Assembly (NCBI GenBank): GCA_029982615.1 | Contig: JARRBK010000002.1 | Coordinates: 23,637-87,636 of the forward strand | Source: Tepidanaerobacteraceae bacterium | GTDB taxonomy: Bacteria; Bacillota; Thermosediminibacteria; Thermosediminibacterales; Tepidanaerobacteraceae | DNA: 64,000 bases | Direction: 5' to 3' | Shown: positions 52,299 through 63,809 of the stretch, piece by piece | Position numbering within the stretch: the first letter of the stretch is position 1 | Layout: every line of letters begins with the position of its first letter | The notes under the pieces: generated by a model | What the model saw: the letters and a program-made list of their open reading frames with translations, nothing else | What the model was told of the DNA's origin: nothing | The model's database searches: none | Program-made: the position numbers and the translations under genes

Positions 52299-53720
52299 TT
52301 AATTATATGTTTCATCTATGATATACACTCTTATCAAATTAGTGGTACCAGTAACATTCACAGGTACTCCTGCAGTTATTACCACCTTGTCCCCCTTTTG
52401 TACAATTCTGGATTTCAAAGCCCCTTTTACCGCTTCTTTAAACATTTCGTCCGTTGAACGAGTATCCTTAACCTGCAGCGGCCAAACGCCTCTTACAATC
52501 TGCAGAGTCTTAATAACTTTTTCTCTTGGAGTTACAGCAATTATTGGAATTTCAGGCCGAAATTTGGCCACTGCTCTTGCCGTATGCCCTGATTTCGTGG
52601 ATGTTATAATCGCCTTTACCCCCAGGTCGTAAGCAATTGAACAAGAGGCGTGGCTGATGGCATCGGTTACAGTTTTTATGACTTTCGGCTCCTTGTATCT
52701 CCTAAAATGTATTGAATCTTCGGCTTTCTTTGCTATTTTAACCATCGTCTTTACCGTTTCCACAGGATAACTGCCGGCAGCAGTCTCTCCTGAAAGCATG
52801 ATGGCATCGGTGCCGTCAAAAATAGCATTGGCTACATCGGTAGTTTCAGCCCTTGTAGGCCTGGGGTTGCGCATCATCGAGTCCAGCATCTGGGTTGCAG
52901 TTACCACAGGTTTTCCCGCTTCATTGCACTTCGCAATAATATCCTTCTGAATAAGAGGTATTTCTTCCACAGGAATCTCGACACCCAGGTCTCCGCGGGC
53001 TATCATCACTCCGTCAGCAGCATCGATTATTTCATCTATGTTATTGACCCCTTCTCGGTTTTCAATTTTAGCTATAATTTGAACGTCTTCAGCACCATTT
53101 TCTTCCAATATCTTTCTAATTTCCAAAACATCCGAAGCTTTCCTGATAAAAGAGGCTGCCACAAAATCTATACCCATTCGTATTCCGAACAGAATATCTT
53201 CCACGTCTTTTTGAGTAACGGCCGGTTGGGGAATGGATTTGTTGGGGATGTTGACGCCCTTTTTGTCGCTGATTTCGCCTCCGTTTACCACCCTGCACAA
53301 CACTTCGCGTTCTCCGGATTCTTTTACTTCGAGTTCAATAAGGCCGTCCGCCACCAGAATTTTGTCGCCCTTTTCCACATATTTGTATAAATCTTTGTAA
53401 GTTACAAAAACGCGTTCCTCGTTCCCCTCTACAGGTACCATAGACAGGGCAAAGTCCTGCCCTTCTTTTAACACTGCTTTTTTTTTGGCAAAAGTGCCCA
53501 CCCTTATTTCGGGCCCTCTTGTATCCAGCATGAGAGCCACATTTGCTTTCAATTCTCTGGCCGCTTCCCTCAGGTTAATAATTCTTCTCGTATGCTCATC
53601 ATAGGTTCCATGAGAAAAGTTCAGGCGTGCTATGTTCATCCCTGCTGATATCAATCTGGATATAACATCTTTGCTTTCACTAGCTGGCCCGAGGGTACAT
53701 ATTATTTTGGTTTTTAGCAT
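52299..53720 (-). CDS. pyk: Pyruvate kinase
   Basis: TKIICTLGPASESKDVISRLI; VTATQMLDSMMRNPRPTRAE. Confidence 0.96.
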   Translation of the reverse strand: MLKTKIICTLGPASESKDVISRLISAGMNIARLNFSHGTYDEHTRRIINLREAARELKANVALMLDTRGPEIRVGTFAKKKAVLKEGQDFALSMVPVEGNEERVFVTYKDLYKYVEKGDKILVADGLIELEVKESGEREVLCRVVNGGEISDKKGVNIPNKSIPQPAVTQKDVEDILFGIRMGIDFVAASFIRKASDVLEIRKILEENGAEDVQIIAKIENREGVNNIDEIIDAADGVMIARGDLGVEIPVEEIPLIQKDIIAKCNEAGKPVVTATQMLDSMMRNPRPTRAETTDVANAIFDGTDAIMLSGETAAGSYPVETVKTMVKIAKKAEDSIHFRRYKEPKVIKTVTDAISHASCSIAYDLGVKAIITSTKSGHTARAVAKFRPEIPIIAVTPREKVIKTLQIVRGVWPLQVKDTRSTDEMFKEAVKGALKSRIVQKGDKVVITAGVPVNVTGTTNLIRVYIIDETYN

Positions 53721-53736
53721 AAAAGCGACACTCCCT

Positions 53737-54711
<975 letters not shown>

Positions 54712-54906
54712 TTATAAATTATTTTCAAAAATTATCTTTTGTGCTTCTTGAGCTTCAGATTCCGGCACCAGTATTTCTATGCAGCATCCGTGTTTTTTGC
54801 TGCGCATTGCCTCTCTCGTATTAACCAGAATGCCTTCAGACTTTAAAACCTGTTCCACTTTTTTCGCCGCCTCTTTATCTGTGGCCATATAGATAACAGT
54901 CCACAC
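54712..54906 (-). CDS. Small DUF2007-like conserved protein
   Basis: 64 aa, in line between dnaE and pfkA. Confidence 0.55.
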   Translation of the reverse strand: MWTVIYMATDKEAAKKVEQVLKSEGILVNTREAMRSKKHGCCIEILVPESEAQEAQKIIFENNL

Positions 54907-54911
54907 GAAAT

Positions 54912-57900
54912 TTAAGCCTCCTTTTTAAGTATAATCGACCCATCACTGCTATAAATAAAATCAGAACCCCATAAGTCATGAAGAAGTTTAAAACCGTCCT
55001 TCGAAAGGTTTACACCGGATTTTAATAAAAAACTTCTGTCTTCCTGCGGGAAATAAACCATAACCCTAGTTCTGCCCGGATGGGAACTAATGAAGTTTTT
55101 TAAGCTTTTTAGATTTTGTTTTGTATCTTTAATACAGAATATCAATAAATCCTTCTTATCTTCTTGTTTGCCAACTTCCTTCAGAGAAGTGATTTCGTCG
55201 GCAATAATCTTCGGTGTTTCGTCCTCTTTGAAATTCACCCTTCCTCTAATTATGACTTTTGAATCAACCCTAATAAGCTCGCGATATTTGTCATATATCT
55301 GCGGAAACACGAGAATCTCCATCGCACCCGTCAGGTCTTCCAGGGTTATAAAAGCCATTATTCTTTCACTTTTTGTAGTTTTTGTTTTAACCTCTGTAAT
55401 GATACCTCCCACCACTACTTGAAGATTGTCTTCGCAATCCTCCTCATATAAATTTTTACTACAAAATGTCGTTGTGTTCAAGAGCTGTTTTTCAAATTCT
55501 CTAAGAGGGTGGCCGCTGATATAAAGCCCCAGCATTTCTTTTTCCATGGCCAGCAGCTGGCTTTCCGGATATTCTGGTATGTCAGGCAGGGGGTTGGATT
55601 CATTAGGAGAATCTATAATTTCAAACAATGATAACTGGTTTTTCATGTTTTTCCCCTGTTTTGCAGCTTCTGTCAATACTTCCTCATAAATATTCATAAG
55701 CTGCGACCTGCGGGCTCCCAGGGAATCCATAGCTCCACTTTTTATCAAACTCTCTACCGTCTTCTTGTTGAGCACCCCAGAAACCCTTTCAACAAAATCC
55801 CACAGATTTTTATACCTGCCTCCCCTTTTCCTTTCTTCTATAATTGCTTTAGCTACCCCCTGGCCCACGTTTTTCACGGCTGTAAGGCCAAATCTAATCT
55901 TGTTGCCTATGACAGTAAAGGTATCAAAACTTTCATTTATGTCCGGAGGCAGTACCTCAATGTCCATATGGCGGCATTCATTAACATAAAAAGCTATTTT
56001 GTCGCTGTTGTCCATTACGCTTGTAAGTAAAGCTGCCATAAATTCCACCGGGAAATTGGCTTTAAGATATGCTGTTTGATAAGCAATCACAGCGTACGCT
56101 GCGGTATGGGCCTTGTTGAAACCGTATCCTGCAAAATAAGAAATATCATCGAAAATTTTTGCAGCTGTATCTCGGTCTATATTATTATATTTCATACAAC
56201 CTTCAATAAAAATAGCCCTCTGTGCCGTCATAATATCATGCTGCTTTTTGCCCATGGCTTTTCTAAGAATGTCCGCCTGGGCCAATGAAAAGCCTGCTAA
56301 GTCTTGGGCGATTTTCATCGCTTGTTCCTGATACAATATAATGCCATAAGTTTCAGAAAGAATGGGTTTCAGAAGCGGATGGAGGTATTTTATGGGTTTT
56401 ATACCGTTCTTACTTTTTATAAAGTCCTCTGCCGCCCCACTGCCCAAGGGCCCTGGCCGATAAAGCCCTATTACAGCTATGATGTCTTCGAAAACACTCG
56501 GTTTAAGTTCCTTTAACAGATTTTGCATACCGCTGCTTTCCAGTTGGAATACTCCTGCAGTATTGCCTTCACTCAACATATCATATACTTTTTTATCGTC
56601 CAGCGGTAGCGCATCAATGTCAATCTCTATCTTCCGCGTATGGCGAATTATATTTAAAGCGTCCCTTATAACCGTTAAAGTTCTCAGCCCCAAAAAATCC
56701 ATTTTTAAGAGGCCCAGTTCTTCCAGTGTAGTCATGGTATACTGAGTTGCCACATTGGAATCGCCTATTTTGTGCAGCGGTACATGTTCCACCAGCGGGT
56801 CTTTTGATATCACCACTCCAGCGGCATGCGTGGATGCGTGCCTGGGAAAACCCTCCAGAGCCCTTGCTATGTCTATAAGCTTTCTGACCCTATCCTTTTC
56901 TATATATAATTTTTTCAACTCCGGATTAAGCGAAAGTGCATTATCAATCGTTATGCCCAATTCCATTGGGACCATTTTGGCAATAGCATCCACTTCACCA
57001 TAGGGATAACCCAGCACTCGTCCCACATCTCTGATGGCGCCTCTAGCAGCCATGGTGCCGAAGGTCACTATCTGAGCCACTTTGTCCTTGCCATATTTTC
57101 TCACTACATAATCTATTACTTCTTGCCGCCTTTCATAGCAAAAATCCACATCTATATCCGGCATGGTAACCCTTTCCGGATTTAAAAACCGCTCAAAAAG
57201 AAGGTTGTATTTCAAGGGATCGATATTTGTAATGTGAAGGCAGTATGCCACCAGGCTGCCAGCCGCAGACCCTCTGCCCGGGCCTACCATGATATTGTTT
57301 TTTCTTGCAAAATTTATAAAATCCCACACTATTAGGAAATAACTGGAATAGCCCATTTTTTTAATGGTATTCAGTTCATATTCAAGCCTTGCTCTAATTT
57401 CCGGAGTGATATTGGAATAGCGCTCCGCCAATCCTTGAAAGCATAATTTTTCAAGATACTCGTCCTGGGTGTAACCGTCTGGCACTTCATAAGACGGAAG
57501 GTGCAGGGTGTTAAAATCCAATTCAACATTGCACCTTTCAGCGATTTGAAGAGTGTTGTCCAGCGCTTCAGGTATATACGAAAAAAGATTTTCCATTTCT
57601 TCAGCGGATTTGAGATAAAACTCATCTGTAGCAAATTTCAACCTGGTCTTATCTTCTACTGTTTTGCCTGTCTGAATGCACAAAAGAGCATCATGCACCG
57701 GGGCATCCTGTTTTAAAATATAATGGACATCATTGGTAGCTACCAGCGGGATACCGGTTTCACGACTGAGAGATATCAAAGCTTTGTTAATCTTCTTTTG
57801 TTCTAATATGCCGTGGTCTTGAAGTTCAAAATAAAAATTGTCTGTACCAAATATCTCCCTAAATTCCAGGGCTTTCTGCCGCGCTCTTTCATATTCGCCC

Positions 57901-58355
57901 GCCATAAGAAGCATCGGAATTTCTCCAGCCAAACATGCGCTGAGGGCTATTAATCCCTCGCTGTATTGCCTGAGCACATGCATGTCCACTCTGGGCTTGT
58001 AATAAAAACCCTCTATAAATCCCAGCGAAACAATCTTCATTAAATTTTTGTACCCTTTAATATCCTTTGCCAGCAACACCAAATGATATTGCTCGTCATC
58101 TATTCCCGGCTGGTTGTCTTGCATGGTGCGCTTTGCCATATATACCTCACAACCAATAATGGGCTTTATACCGTAAGATTTCATAGTTTTATAAAACTCT
58201 ATTACTCCATACATTGCGCCGTGATCAGTGATTGCAGCGCTTTTGGCGCCCAATTCAACTAGACGCTTCGCCAGGCGGTCAATTTTGCATGCTCCGTCGA
58301 GAAGGCTGTAATTTGTGTGCACATGAAGATGGACAAAATCCTTCACTTTTTTCAC
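54912..58355 (-). CDS. dnaE: DNA polymerase III subunit alpha (DnaE)
   Basis: PHP domain FVHLHVHTNYSLLDGACKID; PDIDVDFCYERRQEVIDYV. Confidence 0.97.
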   Translation of the reverse strand: MKKVKDFVHLHVHTNYSLLDGACKIDRLAKRLVELGAKSAAITDHGAMYGVIEFYKTMKSYGIKPIIGCEVYMAKRTMQDNQPGIDDEQYHLVLLAKDIKGYKNLMKIVSLGFIEGFYYKPRVDMHVLRQYSEGLIALSACLAGEIPMLLMAGEYERARQKALEFREIFGTDNFYFELQDHGILEQKKINKALISLSRETGIPLVATNDVHYILKQDAPVHDALLCIQTGKTVEDKTRLKFATDEFYLKSAEEMENLFSYIPEALDNTLQIAERCNVELDFNTLHLPSYEVPDGYTQDEYLEKLCFQGLAERYSNITPEIRARLEYELNTIKKMGYSSYFLIVWDFINFARKNNIMVGPGRGSAAGSLVAYCLHITNIDPLKYNLLFERFLNPERVTMPDIDVDFCYERRQEVIDYVVRKYGKDKVAQIVTFGTMAARGAIRDVGRVLGYPYGEVDAIAKMVPMELGITIDNALSLNPELKKLYIEKDRVRKLIDIARALEGFPRHASTHAAGVVISKDPLVEHVPLHKIGDSNVATQYTMTTLEELGLLKMDFLGLRTLTVIRDALNIIRHTRKIEIDIDALPLDDKKVYDMLSEGNTAGVFQLESSGMQNLLKELKPSVFEDIIAVIGLYRPGPLGSGAAEDFIKSKNGIKPIKYLHPLLKPILSETYGIILYQEQAMKIAQDLAGFSLAQADILRKAMGKKQHDIMTAQRAIFIEGCMKYNNIDRDTAAKIFDDISYFAGYGFNKAHTAAYAVIAYQTAYLKANFPVEFMAALLTSVMDNSDKIAFYVNECRHMDIEVLPPDINESFDTFTVIGNKIRFGLTAVKNVGQGVAKAIIEERKRGGRYKNLWDFVERVSGVLNKKTVESLIKSGAMDSLGARRSQLMNIYEEVLTEAAKQGKNMKNQLSLFEIIDSPNESNPLPDIPEYPESQLLAMEKEMLGLYISGHPLREFEKQLLNTTTFCSKNLYEEDCEDNLQVVVGGIITEVKTKTTKSERIMAFITLEDLTGAMEILVFPQIYDKYRELIRVDSKVIIRGRVNFKEDETPKIIADEITSLKEVGKQEDKKDLLIFCIKDTKQNLKSLKNFISSHPGRTRVMVYFPQEDRSFLLKSGVNLSKDGFKLLHDLWGSDFIYSSDGSIILKKEA

Positions 58356-59681
58356 CTACCTATCGATCACCTTTACGGAAACCAAAGCCTTTGCTACCAA
58401 TTTATTCCTATGGTATACATTTACTTCAGCTTTGCCGGACTTCCTGCCCATATCGATTATCTCCGCTTTCACTTCAATTTCTTCTTCCAACTCTACCGGT
58501 TTGGAGAAATACACTGTAAAGCTGTCAAGTACAGTTTCCATGCGCTTTTGGCTCCTGAAAGCTTCAAAACCAGCATTGGTCATTACCGTCATTAGGGCGC
58601 CGCAGCTGGCAACGCCATATGGATTCAACATTATGGGCCCGGTTTTGCCCTTCATCTTAACGCCTTTTTCTGTTTTGCTCAATGAAAAACGACTCATAAT
58701 TATTCCATCGACGGTTTCTCCTATCTGTGGCTGAAAGCTCAGGTTTTGTAAAGCTTTTATGGCATCCTGCCGGGTTATTACGCCGATCAGCTTTTTATCC
58801 TCCACCACCGGAATAAGTTCAATCCCTTCCCATACCATAACATGGGCCGCATGAGCTACCGGAGTATCCCGGCCTACTACGATAGGATTTTTGCTCATGA
58901 CATCCTTTATTAGAACATCATCATCCAAGCCGGCAATGTCATTCGTAGTGGCTATCCCCACCACTCTTTTTGCTTCATCCACCACCGGAAACTTACTGTG
59001 GTGGGTTAGCTTCAGCAGCCTGCGCCAATCTCCCACCGTTGCGTCCATCTCTAGATAATCCGGATCCTTCACCATGGCATCTTTTACCCTTATTACATCC
59101 TTCCTCACCAAAAGTTTATACAAGGCTCTATTTATAAAGGTGGCTACCGTAAAGGTGTCATAAGAAGAAGAAATTACCGGCATGCTTACCCTGTCCGCCA
59201 GTTTTATTACTTCCTCATCCACTTCAAAGCCTCCTGTTACAAGCACTGCTGCTCCCATGTTCAGCGCCAGCATTTGGGCATCTTTTCTGTTGCCTACGAT
59301 AAGCAGGCTTTCAGGCTCAATATATTTTGCCATTTCTTTTACTTCCATGGCGCCTATAAGGAACTTGTTCAGAGGCTTGTGAAGTCCGGATCTGCCCCCC
59401 AGTATGCTGCCTTCAACAATATTCACCACTTCCGCAAAAGTAAGTTTTTCAATAGCTTCATCAGTTTTTTTTTCGATACGCACCGTGCCTATGCGAGGCA
59501 TTGTGCAGACAAAACCCTCCAACTGTGCATCTTTAATAGCCCTATAGGCGGTACCTTCGCTCACCTCAAGCTCCTGAGCCAGCTGCCTTACAGAAATTCT
59601 CGAACCAACTTTTAGATTTTTAATGTAATTTATTAACTGTTCATGTTTTGTCATGGCTTCGCCCGCCTGCATCGTAGACAC
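58356..59681 (-). CDS. YtoI-like DRTGG/CBS/hotdog protein with N-terminal HTH
   Basis: ISVRQLAQELEVSEGTAYRAIKDAQ, two CBS-like segments, C-terminal hotdog-type region. Confidence 0.88.
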   Translation of the reverse strand: MSTMQAGEAMTKHEQLINYIKNLKVGSRISVRQLAQELEVSEGTAYRAIKDAQLEGFVCTMPRIGTVRIEKKTDEAIEKLTFAEVVNIVEGSILGGRSGLHKPLNKFLIGAMEVKEMAKYIEPESLLIVGNRKDAQMLALNMGAAVLVTGGFEVDEEVIKLADRVSMPVISSSYDTFTVATFINRALYKLLVRKDVIRVKDAMVKDPDYLEMDATVGDWRRLLKLTHHSKFPVVDEAKRVVGIATTNDIAGLDDDVLIKDVMSKNPIVVGRDTPVAHAAHVMVWEGIELIPVVEDKKLIGVITRQDAIKALQNLSFQPQIGETVDGIIMSRFSLSKTEKGVKMKGKTGPIMLNPYGVASCGALMTVMTNAGFEAFRSQKRMETVLDSFTVYFSKPVELEEEIEVKAEIIDMGRKSGKAEVNVYHRNKLVAKALVSVKVIDR

Positions 59682-59820
59682 ACTCCCCTATTTTCTCCGT
59701 AAACGTTATTGCTGGCATGCCTCTATTTTCCCAGGCCCGTTGGGCAATGCCTCGGCTTATCATATCCTCTTGTAACATCCCTTTAGAAAATGAGATGCTC
59801 CCATAAAATATTATACCTAA

Positions 59821-59851
59821 TTTAAAAGCTACCGTCACGGTAGCTTTTAAA
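59821..59851 (-). terminator. Terminator abutting the HPr stop codon
   Basis: Perfect 14-bp stem TTTAAAAGCTACCG-TGA-CGGTAGCTTTTAAA. Confidence 0.75.
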
Positions 59852-60118
59852 TTATTCTTCCCCAAATTTGCTTTCTATTAATTCAATCAGTTTCTCTACA
59901 GCTTCTCTTTCATCGTCTCCATCAGCCGATAACATTATCTCAGTTCCCTGACTCACGGCAAGAGACATTACACCCATTATGCTCTTGGCGTTGACCTTCT
60001 TGCCTTCTTTTTCGATATAAATTTCCGATTTGAATTTGTTAGCAGTCTGTACAAATAATGCTGCCGGCCTTGCATGTAAACCGGTTTTGTTTTTAACTAC
60101 CACACTTTTTTCATACAT
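59852..60118 (-). CDS. HPr-family phosphocarrier
   Basis: NKTGLHARPAALFVQTANKF (His15), AKSIMGVMSLAV (Ser46). Confidence 0.95.
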   Translation of the reverse strand: MYEKSVVVKNKTGLHARPAALFVQTANKFKSEIYIEKEGKKVNAKSIMGVMSLAVSQGTEIMLSADGDDEREAVEKLIELIESKFGEE

Positions 60119-61076
60119 GCTGTTTTTCTCCTTTCATCGACAGTAATTTTTCTGCAATATCTTCTATTTTTTTTAATCTATAACTCACTCCGGACTTGCC
60201 CAAAACAGGGCTCATCATTTGCCCCAACTCCTTCAGGCACAAATCCGGAAACTTGAGTCTAAGTTCTGCCACCTGTTTCAAATTAGGCGGCAAATTATCA
60301 AAGAGTTTTTGTTGCTTAAGAAATTTTATGCATTTTATCTGCCTCAGCGCTGCTTCAATAGTCTTGTTTAAATTAGCTGTTTCGCAATTTACTGCGCGGT
60401 TTACACTGTTTCTCATTTCTTTCATAACTCTAATATCTTCGAATTTTAACAGGCTGTTATGAGCACCCATTATTCCGAGAAGTTCAGCTATGTTATTGCC
60501 GTCCTTCAAATATACCATATGGCTGTTTTTTCTTTCCATCAAGCCTGCTTTTAAGCCGAAGCTGCTGATTATCCGGGAAAGAGCAGAAGCATGCCTTTTC
60601 CCAGTAGTAACGAATTCCATATGGTATGGTCCCTTTGGGTCGCTAATCGACCCGCCCCCGAGAAACGCGCCCCTCAAATATGCTCTGCGGCAGCACCGCC
60701 TTTTTATCAGCATCGGGCTTATTGAACTTTTTAAACTCATCCTTTTTTCATTCTCGCTCAAAATCCCAATGTCTTTAAGCAAATCACGGGCTTCTTCCAG
60801 ATTTACCGATATTATATACATAATATGATTTTTAAAAAAATTGTTCTTGCTCGTCGCCACCTCCACGCGCGACTTCACTCGTTTTTTTAGTAATTTAAAG
60901 ACTTTTCTGGCAGTGGAAGCATGTTCAGTCTGGACCTGCAGCGTTGCTTTGCCGGGCCCGCCTGCAATCTTTATGCTTCCTGCCATCCGAACTAAAGCTG
61001 CCAGTTCTGCCCTTTGACAGCACGGATTCGACGCAAGTCGCGCGAGCTCCTCCTTTACTTCATAAGAAAAAGACAT
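60111..61076 (-). CDS. whiA: DNA-binding protein WhiA
   Basis: SFSYEVKEELARL...RRCCRRAYLRGAFLGGGSISDP; LCLKELGQMMSPVLGKSGVSYRLKKIE. Confidence 0.96.
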   Translation of the reverse strand: MSFSYEVKEELARLASNPCCQRAELAALVRMAGSIKIAGGPGKATLQVQTEHASTARKVFKLLKKRVKSRVEVATSKNNFFKNHIMYIISVNLEEARDLLKDIGILSENEKRMSLKSSISPMLIKRRCCRRAYLRGAFLGGGSISDPKGPYHMEFVTTGKRHASALSRIISSFGLKAGLMERKNSHMVYLKDGNNIAELLGIMGAHNSLLKFEDIRVMKEMRNSVNRAVNCETANLNKTIEAALRQIKCIKFLKQQKLFDNLPPNLKQVAELRLKFPDLCLKELGQMMSPVLGKSGVSYRLKKIEDIAEKLLSMKGEKQHV

Positions 61077-61171
61077 TGTGCCACCTGCTTTAACTTTATT
61101 GTTATTCTACAAAAAAAACAAAAAACCTTCTTACACGAAAAAATATTTTTCACGGATGCAAGCAATAAATT

Positions 61172-62122
61172 CTATGTTCTTATAATCTCCATGACTATCC
61201 GCGCCAGTTTTTCCGGGCTGTGGCGCACTACATCAGTATAATTCAAAATATCCGCTTCTACAACATTATAACCCATTTTTCGTATTTTTTCACTATCGCA
61301 AATAACAGGTGCCGCCCCATCCGCATAGTACCGGTGCAGCAATTCCTCTGGAATTTTTCCAGTATTCACCACAACATACTCCAGTAAATCGCTTTTTGAG
61401 TGGTCGACGATAGCCTTTACATGGTCACAAGCCGAATAACCGGTGGTTTCGCCGGGCTGAGTCATAATATTTACCACATATATTTTCTTTGCCCTGGATT
61501 CTGTAATGCAATTTACCATGCCTTTCACGAGCAGGTTAGGTATGACGCTTGTATAAAGGCTCCCAGGGCCAAGTATCACAGCATCGGCTTTTTCCAGCGC
61601 CTCCAGAGCCTCATCCAAAGGCTTTGCATCTTCGGGTTTAATCCGGATGCGCTTGATTTTCCGGATGGGTTGAGGTATATTTGATTCACCTCGGGCAGTG
61701 GTTCCGTCACAGTATTCGGCTTCGAGGATTACATCTTCCAGTGTGGAAGGTAGCACCCTGCCCCTTACTGCAAGAACCTTGCTGGACTCTTTTATAGCCA
61801 GTTCAAAATCGCCCAGCATTTCCGTCATAGCAGCAAGAAAAATATTTCCAAAGCTGTGACCCTTAAATGAGCCAGCAGTAAAACGATATTGAAAAAGGTT
61901 TTCCATCAGCGGTTCCGTATCCGCCAGCGCCAATAGGCAGTTCCTTATATCCCCTGGAGGTGGAATTTTCAATTCATCCCGAATTATTCCGGAGCTTCCG
62001 CCATCATCTGCTACAGTTACAATGGCTGTTATATTAGATGTATATTTCTTAAGTCCCCTGAGGAGATTTGGAAGCCCTGTGCCACCGCCTATACATACAA
62101 CGTTAGGATTCACTGGATTCAC
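61172..62122 (-). CDS. yvcK: YvcK/GlmR gluconeogenesis factor family
   Basis: VVCIGGGTGLPNLLRGLKKYTSNITAIVTVADDGGSSG. Confidence 0.96.
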   Translation of the reverse strand: MNPVNPNVVCIGGGTGLPNLLRGLKKYTSNITAIVTVADDGGSSGIIRDELKIPPPGDIRNCLLALADTEPLMENLFQYRFTAGSFKGHSFGNIFLAAMTEMLGDFELAIKESSKVLAVRGRVLPSTLEDVILEAEYCDGTTARGESNIPQPIRKIKRIRIKPEDAKPLDEALEALEKADAVILGPGSLYTSVIPNLLVKGMVNCITESRAKKIYVVNIMTQPGETTGYSACDHVKAIVDHSKSDLLEYVVVNTGKIPEELLHRYYADGAAPVICDSEKIRKMGYNVVEADILNYTDVVRHSPEKLARIVMEIIRT

Positions 62123-62999
62123 TCATTTCACCTCGATCTTTATTGATATCCCTGTGGTCCACTATTACTTTATGATGTGCAGATTTAAGCCTTGCAGAAA
62201 GTTCATTGGCTACGGCTATTGACCTGTGCCGACCGCCTGTGCAGCCTATAGCAATGACAAGTTGTGATTTCCCTTCCTTTATATAATGAGGAATCAGAAA
62301 TTCAATCAAATCGTTCAACTTATCCATAAACTGCCTGCTCTCCGGCCATTTCATCACATAATCCCTTACTTCAGGGTCCTCTCCTGAAAGGGGCCTAAGT
62401 TTATCCACATAATATGGATTGGGCATAAATCTCACGTCAAAAACCAGGTCTGCATCGATGGGAATACCCTGTTTGAAGCCGAAAGATACTATATTTATCA
62501 CCAGCGCTTCTTCTTTTCCCGATTCTATAAAATTCCTGACTATTTCTTCCTTCAATTGGCCCGGCGTCTTATAAGAAGTGTCAATTATGCAATCCGCTTC
62601 CTGCTTCAACTTTATCATTTTTTTGCGCTCGGATGCTATACCTTCAATAATACGGCCTTCAGGCGCCAGCGGGTGGCGGCGCCGGCTTTCCTTGAATCTT
62701 TTGATGAGGACCTCGTCCGAAGCCTCCAAAAAAAGAATTTTATATGAATATCCGGTGTCGCGCATGATTTTCAGGCTTTCAAAAAGACTGTCGAAAAAAT
62801 CTCTACCTCTTATATCTATTACCAGGGCAATTTTGTTTATCCTCTTCCTGCTCTCCTTGCAAAGTTCGGCAAAAGTGGGTATCAATGCTGGCGGTAAATT
62901 ATCCACACAAAAATAGCCGTGGTCTTCAAACACTTTCAATGCCAGAGTGCGTCCAGCACCGGAAAGTCCGGTGATTATTATAAATTTTATGTCTTTCAT
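62103..62999 (-). CDS. rapZ: RNase adapter RapZ / YvcJ
   Basis: IITGLSGAGRTLALKVFEDHGYFCVDNLPPAL; IGCTGGRHRSIAVANEL. Confidence 0.97.
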   Translation of the reverse strand: MKDIKFIIITGLSGAGRTLALKVFEDHGYFCVDNLPPALIPTFAELCKESRKRINKIALVIDIRGRDFFDSLFESLKIMRDTGYSYKILFLEASDEVLIKRFKESRRRHPLAPEGRIIEGIASERKKMIKLKQEADCIIDTSYKTPGQLKEEIVRNFIESGKEEALVINIVSFGFKQGIPIDADLVFDVRFMPNPYYVDKLRPLSGEDPEVRDYVMKWPESRQFMDKLNDLIEFLIPHYIKEGKSQLVIAIGCTGGRHRSIAVANELSARLKSAHHKVIVDHRDINKDRGEMSESSES

Positions 63000-63029
63000 T
63001 ATAATATCACACCCCCTCTTTTCGAAATT

Positions 63030-63809
63030 CTACGAATGAAGGTCGATGTTCGAAAGATTTATGATGGTCATCTCGGGAACTCTTGTGGCGTTTATGATAT
63101 CGTCCTCGGTCAGGCCGGCCTTCTCTGCAATCTCAAGCCCCCTCTTAAAATTTCCCACATCCGAGGGCTTATGGGCATCACTGCCTATAGCAAATTTAAC
63201 ACCATATTTTTTTGCTATTCTTACGTACTCCTCCGTCATGTATCCATGCCCTGCGTTTATTTCCAGGGCAGTACCGCATTGCGCCGCAATTTGTGCAAGT
63301 GCTGCGGTATCCACTGGCAGATGAAGACCAGGATGGGTCACAATGGCTATTTTGTGATTTTTCACTGCTCTTATCAAGGCTTTAGTATTACGGTCTGTCA
63401 CTTTTGTTCTAAGCCATTGTATTCGCCATTGCAGCATGTTTTCGATCATCAGGTAGTAAGCATTCTTTAAGCTCCGAGCCCATACCAAGGGATGAAGGCC
63501 TACCATGACATAATCAAGCTTTGATAGAATTTTATCAGAAACATCCAAATCTCCGTCGAGGCTGATAATGTTGGCTTCGCAACCCAGCAATATGCGAATC
63601 CCGGCAAAATTCGACTTTAAAATTTCTACTTCTTCCCTCATCCTTTCAAAGTCATCAGGAGCAGTGCCTACACCAATATTGGCTGGGCCGTGTTCCGATA
63701 TGCCAATGACCGATAACCCCTTTTTTGCTGCAACTTCCACATTTTGCCTTATTGTGCCCGTACCATGGCTGTATTTTGTATGCGTATGAAAGTCAGCCCA
63801 TAACTTCAT
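63030..63809 (-). CDS. PHP-domain phosphoesterase (YcdX-like)
   Basis: DFHTHTKYSHGTGTIRQNVEVAAKKGLSVIGISEHGP. Confidence 0.92.
   Translation of the reverse strand: MKLWADFHTHTKYSHGTGTIRQNVEVAAKKGLSVIGISEHGPANIGVGTAPDDFERMREEVEILKSNFAGIRILLGCEANIISLDGDLDVSDKILSKLDYVMVGLHPLVWARSLKNAYYLMIENMLQWRIQWLRTKVTDRNTKALIRAVKNHKIAIVTHPGLHLPVDTAALAQIAAQCGTALEINAGHGYMTEEYVRIAKKYGVKFAIGSDAHKPSDVGNFKRGLEIAEKAGLTEDDIINATRVPEMTIINLSNIDLHS

Noticed and set aside
59641-59865. 74-aa minus-strand ORF between HPr and the CBS protein
   Set aside because: Reads through the perfect terminator hairpin and overlaps both neighbours; internal Mets lack well-spaced SDs.
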